A stretch of DNA of 51,759 nucleotides from an uncultured Limosilactobacillus sp. (GCF_934202235.1 NZ_CAKPXS010000006.1:1-51759); one strand, 5' to 3'. Positions 14,645 to 24,879 are shown, counted from the stretch's first letter. Translations and numbers: made by a program. Notes: generated by a model from the letters alone, not told the origin.

Positions 14645-15235
14645 TTACTGAATTCCAGTGTGCTTGCTGATCCACTGCCAAACTTGCTCACTGCCCTGCT
14701 GCTTCACAGCAGAAAAGGTTAGCAGGCTATCACCATCTTGCAATTGCAGCTTGTTGATAATCGCCCTTTTCACCTTGGCACGTTGACTAGCCTTCACTTT
14801 ATCAATCTTGGTAGCGACCACCAGGGTTGGTAGCTGATAGTAGTGCAGGTACTGGTACATCATCACGTCATCTTCAGTTGGCTGGTGGCGGGCATCAACC
14901 AACATGATCACGCCCCGCAACTGCTTCCGACTAGTGAGGTATTCTTCAATCATCTGACCAAAGCGTTCCCGTTCCTGCTTCGAGACCTTAGCAAAACCAT
15001 AACCAGGAACGTCGACGAAAAATAACCGGTCGTTGACGTGATAAAAGTTCAGCGTCTGCGTTTTTCCCGGTTGGCTGGACGTATGGGCAAAGTTGCGACG
15101 GTTAATCAAAACATTAGTCAGTGAGGACTTGCCAACGTTAGAGCGTCCTACCAAGGCGATTTCCGGGTCACTGCCCTGAGGGTACTGGGCGGCCGCCACT
15201 GCACTGATTGTTAATTCAACATCGTTTACTTGCAT
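14645..15235 (-). CDS. engB: Ribosome-biogenesis GTPase EngB (YsxC/YihA)
   Basis: EngB is an essential GTPase acting late in 50S subunit assembly. The 196-residue protein has G1 GRSNVGKSS (30-38), G3 DVPGYGFAK near 75 and G4 TKIDK near 144. It follows clpX, as in Bacillus (clpX-lonB-lonA-ysxC region). The Shine-Dalgarno GGAGG directly abuts the T-tract of the clpX terminator, leaving no room for a separate promoter, so engB expression should depend on read-through or on a promoter inside clpX. Confidence 0.96.
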   Translation of the reverse strand: MQVNDVELTISAVAAAQYPQGSDPEIALVGRSNVGKSSLTNVLINRRNFAHTSSQPGKTQTLNFYHVNDRLFFVDVPGYGFAKVSKQERERFGQMIEEYLTSRKQLRGVIMLVDARHQPTEDDVMMYQYLHYYQLPTLVVATKIDKVKASQRAKVKRAIINKLQLQDGDSLLTFSAVKQQGSEQVWQWISKHTGIQ

Positions 15236-15247
15236 CTACTTTCCTCC

Positions 15248-15279
15248 AAAAAAAGGGGCAGTTTTTCTTCGCTGCCCCG
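15248..15279 (-). terminator. Terminator after clpX, abutting the engB ribosome-binding site
   Basis: On the minus strand GGGGCAG (15278-15272) pairs with CTGCCCC (15261-15255), followed by seven T (15254-15248) and at once by the engB GGAGG (15247-15243). Confidence 0.85.
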
Positions 15280-15286
15280 TCAATTA

Positions 15287-16546
15287 TTATGAAACTTGTT
15301 CGTTCTTCAGGATGTAGCGCGGCTCAGTGTGGTTAGTAACACACCGCTTATCAATTTCCACCTTCGCTACGTCTTGCCGGCTTGGTAAGTCAAACATCAC
15401 GTCACGCATAACGTCTTCAATGATGGAACGTAAGCCCCGGGCGCCGGTATTCCGCGCGATCGCCTGCTGGGCCATTGCCCGAAGTGCACCCGTGGTAAAG
15501 TGAAGCTCACTACCATCCAGCTTAATCAACTGCTGGTATTGTTTGACCAACGCGTTCTTCGGCTCAGTCAAGATCCGGATAAGATCATTCTCGTCCAGTT
15601 TTTGTAGAGCGGTCAGCACTGGGAGCCGGCCAATAAACTCTGGAATGAGGCCAAACTTCAGCAAGTCTTCCGGGATAACGTGCTGCAAGATATTCTTATC
15701 AGTGACCTTGACGGCATCCTTGGAGTCCGTGCCAAAACCGATCGTCTTGTCACCCAGGCGCTCCTTCACAATGCTCTCGATCCCGTCAAAGGCACCACCA
15801 ACGATGAACAGAATGTTAGTGGTGTCAACCTGAATAAATTGCTGTTGTGGGTGCTTCCGTCCACCCTGTGGTGGAACATTAGCAACCGTCCCTTCCAGAA
15901 TCTTCAGTAAGGCCTGCTGAACCCCTTCACCAGAAACGTCCCGCGTAATGGAGACGTTTTCGCTCTTCTTCGCAATCTTGTCGATTTCATCGATGTAAAT
16001 AATCCCGTGTTCTGCCCGGTTAACATCAAAGTCAGCCACCTGCAGGAGCTTAAGGATAATATTTTCAACGTCTTCACCAACATAACCGGCTTCCGTCAGC
16101 GTCGTTGCGTCAGCAATAGCAAACGGCACGTCTAGAATGTGCGCGAGTGATTGCGCCAAGTAAGTTTTCCCGGAACCAGTTGGACCAATAATCGCAATGT
16201 TGCTCTTCTGAAGCTCAGTATCGTTATTCTCCTTTTTGGCCATGGCTGTTACACGCTTGTAGTGGTTATAAACCGCCACCGCGAGGGTCTTTTTGGCGTC
16301 TTCTTGACCAATGACGTAATCATCGAGCTGGTCGACAATTTCCTGTGGGGTCGGTACCTTCATGTCAGCAACGGCTGGTGACTCTTGTTCCATTTCCGTG
16401 TCAATAATCCGTTTACAGAGGTCGACACACTCGTTACAAATGTATACACCCGGGCCAGCGACAATCTTTTCGACTTCGTCTTCTGACTTGCCGCAGAAAG
16501 AACAGCGGATGACGCCATTCATCCCGTTTCCATTGTCATTATCCAA
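15287..16546 (-). CDS. clpX: ATP-dependent Clp protease ATP-binding subunit ClpX
   Basis: ClpX is the AAA+ unfoldase that feeds ClpP. The 419-residue protein has the N-terminal zinc domain with Cys15, Cys18, Cys37 and Cys40, Walker A GPTGSGKT (121-128), Walker B IIYIDEIDK, the pore loop GYVGED region, and an IGF ClpP-docking loop in DKTIGFG. The start is a TTG (MDNDNGNG), ten bases after CAGGAGG; no better ATG is placed near the ribosome-binding site. It stands downstream of tig, separated by tig's own terminator. Confidence 0.97.
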   Translation of the reverse strand: MDNDNGNGMNGVIRCSFCGKSEDEVEKIVAGPGVYICNECVDLCKRIIDTEMEQESPAVADMKVPTPQEIVDQLDDYVIGQEDAKKTLAVAVYNHYKRVTAMAKKENNDTELQKSNIAIIGPTGSGKTYLAQSLAHILDVPFAIADATTLTEAGYVGEDVENIILKLLQVADFDVNRAEHGIIYIDEIDKIAKKSENVSITRDVSGEGVQQALLKILEGTVANVPPQGGRKHPQQQFIQVDTTNILFIVGGAFDGIESIVKERLGDKTIGFGTDSKDAVKVTDKNILQHVIPEDLLKFGLIPEFIGRLPVLTALQKLDENDLIRILTEPKNALVKQYQQLIKLDGSELHFTTGALRAMAQQAIARNTGARGLRSIIEDVMRDVMFDLPSRQDVAKVEIDKRCVTNHTEPRYILKNEQVS

Positions 16547-16580
16547 TCTGAATCGTCCTCCTGTAATTAATTGTGTCCAT

Positions 16581-16589
16581 ATTTTAGCA
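16581..16589 (-). promoter_or_regulatory. Extended -10 promoter of clpX
   Basis: On the minus strand TGCTAAAAT (16589-16581) is a good extended -10, 35 bases before the TTG start. No strong -35 is visible. Confidence 0.5.
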
Positions 16590-16625
16590 GAAAGCCGCTT
16601 ATTTTTAAATTAATTGCTTTTCACC

Positions 16626-16662
16626 ATAAAAAAAGCGGGCCTCCCGAAAGAGAGCCCAGCTT
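16626..16662 (-). terminator. Terminator of tig
   Basis: On the minus strand AAGCTGGGCTCTC, loop TTTC and GGGAGGCCCGCTT form a stem with one bulge and one mismatch, followed by seven T (to 16628). Confidence 0.7.
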
Positions 16663-16681
16663 TGCGAAATCCAGCCAACAA

Positions 16682-18022
16682 TTACTTGTCGCTGTCTTCC
16701 TTCTTGTCATCATCGTTGTCAGCAGCCTGCTTGGGGTCCAAAACCTGCTTTGCAGAATCAGCAACCAAGTCAACGGCCTTCTTGATTTCGATGTCGTGAG
16801 TCAGCATGTCGCGGCTCAGAACCTTCTTCACTTCATCAGCCTTCATCTGATATTGTTCAGCCAGGTCCTTGATTTCATTTTCGATGTCTTCGTCAGAAGC
16901 AGCCAGCTTAGCATCCTTAACGATGGCTTCCAGCACTAAGTTAGTCTTAACCCGGTGTTCAGCTTCGTCAGCAAACTGCTTACGCAGGTCGTCTTCGGTG
17001 CTGCCAGTAATCTGGAAGTACATCTTCGGGCTGATTCCCTGTTGCTGCATACCAGCAAGGTATTGCTGTACTTGACGGTTGGTGTCATCATCCATCATTG
17101 ACTGTGGGATGTCACCAATTTCGGCGTTAGCAACTGCCTTGTCGATTGCTTCTTGTTCCACTTGTGAACGAACGGAGTCTTCACGTTGCTTTTGGAGTTG
17201 CTTCTTCGTCTTTTCCTTCAGTTCAGCAAGCGTGTCGACGTCTTCGTCAACATCCTTCGCAAAGTCGTCGTCCAGCTCCGGTAACTGCTTTTCCTTGATT
17301 TCGTGAATGGTAACAGCGAAGTTAGCATCCTTACCAGCCAATTCCTTAGCGTGGTAGTCTTCAGGGAAGGTAACCTTAACGTCAACCTTATCGTCAGCAT
17401 TGTGGCCAACCAACTGGTCTTCAAAGCCAGGAATAAATGAGTTAGAACCTAGTTCCAGTGAGTAGTTGTCGGCTGAACCACCATCAAACTTCTTGCCATC
17501 AACGGTTCCCACGTAGTCAATCACAACAGTGTCGCCCTTGGCTGCTGGCTTGTCTTCCTTCAGAACCAGTTCAGCTTGTTGTTGACGCTTATCTTCCAGT
17601 TCACTGTCAACTTCCGCGTCGGAAATTTCAGTGTTGTGCTTAGTAACTTCGAGACCCTTGTAGTCACCTAGTTTGACATCAGGTTCGATGTTAACAGTAG
17701 CCGAAAGTTTCCACGGCTTGCCCTTTTCGAGGCTTTCAATGTTCAACTGTGGTTGGTCAACTGGCTTGATGCCGGCTTCCTTAACGGCAGCTTGGTAAGC
17801 TTCCGGAAGAACTTCATTCAAAGCATCCTGGTACAGTGATTCTTCACCATACATTTGGTTGAAGATCTGGCGCGGTACATGACCCTTGCGGAATCCAGGT
17901 ACCGTAATCTTCTTCTTCGTTTCCTCAAAGGCCTTGTCAATGCCCTTTTGAGCAGTTTCAACGTCAATTTCAAACGTTAATTTACCGCGGCTCTTGTCGC
18001 CTTCGCGTTCCCATTTTGCCAT
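16682..18022 (-). CDS. tig: Trigger factor
   Basis: Trigger factor is the ribosome-bound chaperone and peptidyl-prolyl isomerase that meets nascent chains at the exit tunnel. From the ATG preceded by GGAGGAAACAAC the protein is 446 residues (an earlier in-frame start lacks a ribosome-binding site). The ribosome-binding signature GFRKGHVPR lies near 43-51, the FKBP-like domain (DTVVIDYVGTVDGKKFDGG) near 150-245, and the helical SurA-like arms follow. The C-terminus is very acidic (NDDDKKEDSDK). It is followed by its own terminator and clpX, the usual tig-clpX order. Confidence 0.97.
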   Translation of the reverse strand: MAKWEREGDKSRGKLTFEIDVETAQKGIDKAFEETKKKITVPGFRKGHVPRQIFNQMYGEESLYQDALNEVLPEAYQAAVKEAGIKPVDQPQLNIESLEKGKPWKLSATVNIEPDVKLGDYKGLEVTKHNTEISDAEVDSELEDKRQQQAELVLKEDKPAAKGDTVVIDYVGTVDGKKFDGGSADNYSLELGSNSFIPGFEDQLVGHNADDKVDVKVTFPEDYHAKELAGKDANFAVTIHEIKEKQLPELDDDFAKDVDEDVDTLAELKEKTKKQLQKQREDSVRSQVEQEAIDKAVANAEIGDIPQSMMDDDTNRQVQQYLAGMQQQGISPKMYFQITGSTEDDLRKQFADEAEHRVKTNLVLEAIVKDAKLAASDEDIENEIKDLAEQYQMKADEVKKVLSRDMLTHDIEIKKAVDLVADSAKQVLDPKQAADNDDDKKEDSDK

Positions 18023-18132
18023 GTTGTTTCCTCCAATATGAGTCATTTTAACGGTCGCCTGCAAAGGGATTTACAGACTTCCACATACTTTAATAGTCTA
18101 CCTTACTGACAGCCTGATTTCAACCATTTGGG

Positions 18133-18171
18133 TGAAAACAAACAACCGGGGTGGTCTATCCCACCCCGGCT
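18133..18171 (-). terminator. Terminator of the P-type ATPase gene
   Basis: On the minus strand GCCGGGGTGG (18170-18161) pairs with CCACCCCGG (18154-18146), followed by TTGTTTGTTTT. Confidence 0.85.
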
Positions 18172-18183
18172 AAAAAGTCAGTA

Positions 18184-20448
18184 TTACTTATTTTTCATTA
18201 CTGGTTGGTAAACCAGATCAATGATTACCGCCACAATCAGCGCCACCGCAATCGTTAACCCCAGGTTTGCAAAGTTGATTTGTGTCATTGCCAAACCGAG
18301 CAGTGCCAGCACAAAGGTTAAAACAACGTCAATGACCTGCACCAGCCCAACCAGCTGCGACGGCATTGACTGCCAAAAGTACTTCTTGGTCCGGGTAATG
18401 AGGACAATCAGCATGGCACTAAGCACCAGGTAAACGTAGACCATTGTCGATACCGTTCCCTGACTCCAACCGTGGAGTGTCAGGTAGGAAACAAAGGCAA
18501 AGCCAGCGACCGTCCACCCGAGGGCCAGTGAAAAAGCAATTTTCGCCAGCTTTTTCATGTCCCAACTCTCTGGCTTGTAAGTAATATGGGTATTATCCGT
18601 TCCAATCATCATCGTTACCATGTTGTTCATAATGGTGTAGATGACCATCGCGTTGAGCGCCATTGGCAAATAGTGGAAGCAAAGATAGCCCGCCGTTAGC
18701 AGCATCGTCAATTCCGCCGTTCGCGACAGTTTAGTCAGGGACCAGGTGGTCATCCGCTGGTAAACCCGGTGCCCAGCATCAAGAATATGAACAATTGGCG
18801 TCAGCCCATCATCCAATAGGACCATCTTGCCGCTTCGCTTGGCAACGTCGGCCGCATTGGACATGGCAATCCCCACTTCCGCCTGCTTGAGCGCCGGGGC
18901 ATCGTTGACCCCGTCACCAGTCATGCCGACGATGTAGCCCTTCTCCTGGAAAATTTTGACCATTCGTAACTTGTCTTCGGGTAAAACATCCGCAATGCCC
19001 GCCAGTGAGTCAACGGGCGTTTGATCATTAAAGGCAGAATAAGAGATCACTTGGCCCACCAAGCCAACCTGCTTGGCCACGGCCGCGGCAGTTCGCTGGT
19101 TATCACCCGTCAGCATAACCGGGCGAACGCCCCGCCGCTTCAACTCGGCCAACGCCGCTGGGGAATCCTCACGCACCATATCCTGAAGGATAAAAATACC
19201 CGCCAATTGGTCATCAACCAGCACTGCTACCGAACGACCCGCAGTAAAGTCAACCTGCTGGGTTGCCGAATTGGCCTGTTGATCGATTCGTGATAGCTGT
19301 TTGAAGGACCCCAGCTTAACGTTATGGGCACCACTGGTAGCCATTGAATAGCCAGTGTCCGAAGTAAAGGGAACAAATTGGTCAACCGCTGCCGGTTTAA
19401 CCTGTCGATCCTTCAGATAATGGTCAATCGCCCGGTCAATGATGCCCGAATTGCGACGGTCCAGGGCCGCACCGACGAGCGACAAGATATCCTGCTCAGG
19501 TAACTTGCCAAAGGCGTTCCACGACGCAACCGCCGTTTCGTTCTTGGTGATCGTGCCCGTCTTGTCTAGCAATAACAAGTTCAGGTTGGCGGCATCCTGA
19601 ATACCAGTGAGGTCGGCCGTCAAAATTCCCTGTTTGCTAAGCCGGGTAGCCTCAAAGGAATTCGACAGTGCAAAAGTGGACGGCATTGCTACCGGAATGG
19701 AAGCGATAAACATCATTGCCAGAAATGGTAACATCTCAATTACGTTATCATGATAAATGAAGGCCGCAATGACGACGATCAGCGTTAATACCGCGTCTAA
19801 TAGGCATAAGTAATAAATAATTTTAGTCAATAACTGTTGCAAGTGCCCCGGCGCCGCTGACTTGTTAATTAAGTTAATCGTTTTGCCGGAACGTGAATTA
19901 CGGCCAACGGCACTAACTTCCGCCAATGCGTGGCCCTGTTCGACAGTTGTGCCAGAATAAGCAGTTGCACCTTCTTGCTTGGCAATTGCCTTAGATTCAC
20001 CAGTAATCGAGCTTTCATCAAGAGTCAGCCGACCGCTAATCAATTTCACATCGGCAGCCAGTACGTCCCCGCGTTTTAAACTAACAACGTCACCCACGAC
20101 GATGTACTTGGAGTTAACTGTCTGCCACTTACCATCACGTTTCACGGAGACGTTGGGTGTTAATTCATGCGAAATATTATTCAGCACCCGCCGCGACTTC
20201 TTCTTTTGTAGGGCCCCGTTGAAAGCTGCAAATAACAGCATCAGCAAAACAAAGAGTGACTGGATCCACTTGCCCAGGATGCACTCCAGTAATAAAGCTC
20301 CTTCCAGAATCCATGCTGATAAGTTCCACAGCTTCCCTAAAAATTCCTTCCCAAAGTTAAACGGGGGTTCAGGAACCTCATTCGGTCCATCCGCCTTTAG
20401 CCGGGCGGCGGCTTGCTGACTAGTGAGTCCCCTAACTTGCTCGTCCAT
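18184..20448 (-). CDS. P3A-like P-type ATPase, ion uncertain
   Basis: The 754-residue membrane protein has about ten transmembrane segments and all P-type landmarks: TGES (149-152), IPVAMP in M4 (251-256), phosphorylation motif DKTGT (295-299), and TGDGVNDAP (510-518). Overall it resembles plasma-membrane H+-ATPases (P3A) by short N-terminus, the VVGDVVSLKRGDVLAADV block and M4. Yet the residues matching the proton-pump Asp684 and Arg655 of plant AHA2 are Asn609 (TIMNNMVTM) and Glu579 (RTAELTM). Proton export is therefore not assured; another cation is possible. It stands alone between tig and tuf with its own terminator. Confidence 0.88.
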   Translation of the reverse strand: MDEQVRGLTSQQAAARLKADGPNEVPEPPFNFGKEFLGKLWNLSAWILEGALLLECILGKWIQSLFVLLMLLFAAFNGALQKKKSRRVLNNISHELTPNVSVKRDGKWQTVNSKYIVVGDVVSLKRGDVLAADVKLISGRLTLDESSITGESKAIAKQEGATAYSGTTVEQGHALAEVSAVGRNSRSGKTINLINKSAAPGHLQQLLTKIIYYLCLLDAVLTLIVVIAAFIYHDNVIEMLPFLAMMFIASIPVAMPSTFALSNSFEATRLSKQGILTADLTGIQDAANLNLLLLDKTGTITKNETAVASWNAFGKLPEQDILSLVGAALDRRNSGIIDRAIDHYLKDRQVKPAAVDQFVPFTSDTGYSMATSGAHNVKLGSFKQLSRIDQQANSATQQVDFTAGRSVAVLVDDQLAGIFILQDMVREDSPAALAELKRRGVRPVMLTGDNQRTAAAVAKQVGLVGQVISYSAFNDQTPVDSLAGIADVLPEDKLRMVKIFQEKGYIVGMTGDGVNDAPALKQAEVGIAMSNAADVAKRSGKMVLLDDGLTPIVHILDAGHRVYQRMTTWSLTKLSRTAELTMLLTAGYLCFHYLPMALNAMVIYTIMNNMVTMMIGTDNTHITYKPESWDMKKLAKIAFSLALGWTVAGFAFVSYLTLHGWSQGTVSTMVYVYLVLSAMLIVLITRTKKYFWQSMPSQLVGLVQVIDVVLTFVLALLGLAMTQINFANLGLTIAVALIVAVIIDLVYQPVMKNK

Positions 20449-20498
20449 TCCTCACACCTCTTCAATCATAATAAAATTAGTGTACCGCAAAAAACGGA

Positions 20499-20532
20499 TA
20501 AAAAAAAGAAGTTCGGGAAAACCCGAACTTCT
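20499..20532 (-). terminator. Terminator of tuf
   Basis: On the minus strand GAAGTTCGGG (20531-20522) and CCCGAACTTC (20517-20508) form a perfect stem with a TTTT loop, then eight T. Confidence 0.92.
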
Positions 20533-20568
20533 GTACTTACCCGAAAGTAAGCTAGTGAGGTGACGCTA

Positions 20569-21759
<1,191 letters not shown>

Positions 21760-21833
21760 TAATGAAACCCTCCTGAAAAATTACAAGTACATGCCAGATA
21801 ACGCAAGACGCCAGCTGACACACCTTTAAAGAA

Positions 21834-21924
21834 ATTGTACTACTTCGTTAGCGCAAAGAAAAGTAAAACTTTCCGCCAACAAAGAATTCTTAATCATGGT
21901 ATCAGATGGACCGTTTTTTGTAAA
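21834..21924 (-). promoter_or_regulatory. Promoter region of tuf
   Basis: Two candidates on the minus strand: TTTACA-17-TACCAT (21924 to 21896), and a TACAAT (21839-21834) about 75 bases before the ATG with only a weak -35. The rest of the 21760-21971 gap shows no gene. I cannot choose between them by eye. Confidence 0.4.
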
Positions 21925-21971
21925 TATTTTTGTGCTAACTTTATTGTTTCATTTCCGTTAAAACAACATTA

Positions 21972-22871
21972 CTAGCGCATTTGATCCACCAGCCGTTGAA
22001 TTTTTTGCTGCCATTTCTGTGCCCTTTCAACCGACTCAGTAGGAGTAACCAGGGTCCCAAAACTAGTTAACGCCGTCACCCAATCTCGTTGTGAAGTAAC
22101 CGCCTTGCTGATAAACGGGTAAAGGAATATCATCTGCAACTGCAATTCATCAGTCAATGCCGCTAATGTCGACGGGTCTGATTGACCGTACTGATCGTCT
22201 AACATTTTCTGCATCGTCGCTACTTCTGGCACCTTTGTCAGTGGCTGCAGACGACATAAGTTTAACTGGTACTCGTGATCATCGATCCATAACACCGTCG
22301 CTTCCTGGTCGATTTTCAGCGGCTGAAGGGTTTCTAAAATACTCGATTTAATTAGTGGTTTGGCAAACGGATCCCTCAGTAAAAATAGTGCACCAGTGAG
22401 GTACATTTTCAGTGGCAATTGCTCGGCCTCGATCAGGCGCTGTCGTTGCTCTCTAAAGGACCCATCCCCCAAGTGATAAAAACTCTTCAACCGGGCTTTC
22501 AGGGTGGTGGCGGTCGCCACTTCTGCCTGTTTTTCGGCCTGACTAATCTCCCCCGTTAGTTTCTGACTCCACTGGGGCACAAAGGCCGCTTGGCGGCGAG
22601 CAGTAATGAACTGCTGACCAGCCGTTTCTAGTAAAATCAGCTGGCGTGCTCCTTCCCTGCTTTGCAGGTAATCATCGACGTGGTCTTCGGCAATTTTAAT
22701 TGCTAATTGGACTTGACCATCACGCTGAAGTGCCAGTGATAACAGCCGGTTTACCTCAAAATCACCAGTTTCTTCGTTCAATGGCGTCAACTGGCGCACC
22801 GCTTGGTGGTATTTACCCTGTTGAACCAATAACCGCCCCGCATCCAGTTCCTTCATTTGCTTTTCGTTCAA
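21972..22871 (-). CDS. TPR-like helical-repeat protein of unknown function
   Basis: The protein has an N-terminal pair of TPR-like helices (LLVQQGKYHQAVRQLTPLNE and a second unit ending IAIKIAEDHVDDY) and a helical, Gln/Leu-rich remainder; I do not recognise a specific family beyond that. I set the start at TTG (LNEKQMKELD, 299 residues) because TAGGAGGCGG precedes it; a longer frame would begin inside the hairpin that ends rnjB. No membrane segment is visible. It lies between rnjB and tuf, and probably relies on read-through from rnjB. Confidence 0.82.
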   Translation of the reverse strand: MNEKQMKELDAGRLLVQQGKYHQAVRQLTPLNEETGDFEVNRLLSLALQRDGQVQLAIKIAEDHVDDYLQSREGARQLILLETAGQQFITARRQAAFVPQWSQKLTGEISQAEKQAEVATATTLKARLKSFYHLGDGSFREQRQRLIEAEQLPLKMYLTGALFLLRDPFAKPLIKSSILETLQPLKIDQEATVLWIDDHEYQLNLCRLQPLTKVPEVATMQKMLDDQYGQSDPSTLAALTDELQLQMIFLYPFISKAVTSQRDWVTALTSFGTLVTPTESVERAQKWQQKIQRLVDQMR

Positions 22872-22889
22872 CTTGCCGCCTCCTAAGGT

Positions 22890-22926
22890 CAGAAAACGGT
22901 GTGCCGCCATGCGACCCACCGTTTTG
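22890..22926 (-). terminator. Hairpin after rnjB, in the leader of the TPR-like gene
   Basis: On the minus strand AAAACGGTG (22925-22917) pairs with CACCGTTTT (22901-22893) around a 15-base loop; the T-tract is only TTTTCT. It ends 21 bases before the TTG of the next gene. Confidence 0.6.
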
Positions 22927-22936
22927 TCATTATCTG

Positions 22937-24748
22937 TTATTGCTCGCTATTCTTGTTTGCCTGATGCTTGCGTCCTCGACCACGACCGCGATGTTGGTGC
23001 TTGCGGTGTTGGTGTTTGTTATCATTTTCAGGCTGTTGACTGTTGTTAGCACCTTTATTGGACTTTTTCCGTCCCTTGTGCTTAGCATGCTGATTGATTT
23101 CCATAATCACCGGCAAAATAACTGGGTGACGTTTAGTATGGTCAAACAGGAAACGGTTCAGTTTTTCCCGCACATCCTGCTTCAGGTGTGACCAGTCGAA
23201 TTCCTTTTCATCGAGGTTATTTTGAACCACGCGTTCAACTAGTTCTGCACTCTGCTCCATCAGTTTGTGGTTAGTTTTCACAAACACAAAGCCCCGCGAC
23301 GTAATTTGTGGCTTAGCAACAATCTTCTTTTTCTTCCGGTCGATCGTTGCCACCACTACGAAAATCCCATCTTCCGACAGGACACGCCGGTCTCTGAGGA
23401 CGATATTGCCAATATCGCCAACACCAATCCCATCAATCATGGTGTTAGATACGTCAAGGTGTTCTCCCAGGTGGAACTTCCCATGTTCATAGCTTAAGAC
23501 ATCACCCTTAGCCGGGATGAAGATGTGATCAGCTGGGATGCCCACTTCTTCCGCCAGTTCAGCGTGCTTAGCCAGCAAGCGGTATTCGCCTTGTACCGGA
23601 ATAAAGTACTGCGGCTTCATAAAGTTAAGCATCAATTGCTCATCGTTTTGGTTGGCGTGGCCCGATGGGTTTAAGTCATCTGAGATGAACTTCACATCAG
23701 CACCCGTCCGGAAGAGCATGTCCTTGGTCTTTTGAACTTCCGTTTCCATCGCATAGGAAGGAGTAGTAGTAACAAAGACCAGGTCATTATCAGTAAATTT
23801 CAGGTGTTTTTCGTCACCGTTGGCAATCTGCTGCAAGGTCTTGATTGGCTCGCCCATCCGCCCAGTTACCAAAATGACTACTTGACTCGGGTCGAGCTGG
23901 TTGGCTTCCTTGAGGCTGATTCGCAGTCCCTTTGGCACCTGCAGCTGGTGCTGCTTAACAGCAGTTTCAATAATCTGCTCCAGGTCTTTACCAAAGACAA
24001 CGACCTTACGCTCAGTTAACTCCGCCGCGTGCAGGATTTGTTGAATCCGCATAATATTCGAAGCCACGCTCGCCACAACAATCCGCCCACTAGTGTAGAG
24101 GAAAGTTTGGCTAATGTAGGCCCCGATATCCTTTTCGCGGGTGCTGACACCGGTAATAGCTGAACCAGCAGAATCACTGAGCAATGCTAAGACTCCCTGC
24201 TGACCAATCGCTGCCAACCGGGCCAGGTCTGTCCGGTAACCAGCAACCGCTGTTTGGTCAAATTTGAAATCACCAGTGTAGACAATGTTACCCTCGTCAG
24301 TTTCAAGGACAATCCCTAAGGTATCAGGAACCGTATGGGTGGTTGGGAAGAAGGAGACCGTCACATCGTCAAAGTCAATTTCCGTATTGGCATCAACCAC
24401 GTGATAGTCGTTAAACTTCTTCACCTGCTTATTATTCTTCACTGCCAACTCGGCCAGTGCAATCGTCATTTTACTCCCGAAAACTGGAACACGGAAGTCC
24501 ATCAAAAAGTACGGCAGTGCACCAATCGCATCGGCATGACCATGGGTCAGAAAAACACCGGCGATTTTATCGGCGTTCTTTTTCAGGTATTCCCAGTCTG
24601 GGATGACCACGTCAATTCCCATTAACTCGTTTTCTGGGTACTTCAGCCCGCAATCAAGGATGAAAATCTGATCATTGACTTCAACCGCATACATATTTTT
24701 GGCATTCTCCCGAACACCACCAAATGGAATAATTTTAATTTTACTCAT
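22937..24748 (-). CDS. rnjB: Ribonuclease J, J2 type
   Basis: RNase J enzymes process and degrade mRNA (5'-3' exo- and endonuclease) as J1/J2 complexes. Starting at MSKIKIIPFGG (ribosome-binding site CAAGGGAG) the protein is 603 residues. The metallo-beta-lactamase motif reads HGHADA (69-74) where catalytically full enzymes have HGHEDH, so the last His is Ala; beta-CASP and C-terminal domains are otherwise complete (PSGHANQND). This and the rpsO neighbour point to the J2 subunit. A tail of about 45 residues is rich in His, Lys, Arg, Asn and Gln (HRKHQHRGRGRGRK) and is probably RNA-binding. Confidence 0.93.
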   Translation of the reverse strand: MSKIKIIPFGGVRENAKNMYAVEVNDQIFILDCGLKYPENELMGIDVVIPDWEYLKKNADKIAGVFLTHGHADAIGALPYFLMDFRVPVFGSKMTIALAELAVKNNKQVKKFNDYHVVDANTEIDFDDVTVSFFPTTHTVPDTLGIVLETDEGNIVYTGDFKFDQTAVAGYRTDLARLAAIGQQGVLALLSDSAGSAITGVSTREKDIGAYISQTFLYTSGRIVVASVASNIMRIQQILHAAELTERKVVVFGKDLEQIIETAVKQHQLQVPKGLRISLKEANQLDPSQVVILVTGRMGEPIKTLQQIANGDEKHLKFTDNDLVFVTTTPSYAMETEVQKTKDMLFRTGADVKFISDDLNPSGHANQNDEQLMLNFMKPQYFIPVQGEYRLLAKHAELAEEVGIPADHIFIPAKGDVLSYEHGKFHLGEHLDVSNTMIDGIGVGDIGNIVLRDRRVLSEDGIFVVVATIDRKKKKIVAKPQITSRGFVFVKTNHKLMEQSAELVERVVQNNLDEKEFDWSHLKQDVREKLNRFLFDHTKRHPVILPVIMEINQHAKHKGRKKSNKGANNSQQPENDNKHQHRKHQHRGRGRGRKHQANKNSEQ

Positions 24749-24879
24749 AATACTCCCTTGCTTGATATTTAAATTTTGACTCTCCGGCAACGGCGTTACC
24801 GGGTAATTTGATTACGCTCTTTGTCAATTAGCAATATCTTACCACATTCTGCAATTAGAATGCCATCTTCAGGGGAATA

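Noticed and set aside
22937..24748. Loss of the last His in the RNase J zinc motif as a disabling mutation
   Set aside because: J2-type subunits commonly have a degenerate motif, so this is treated as a class trait, not gene decay.
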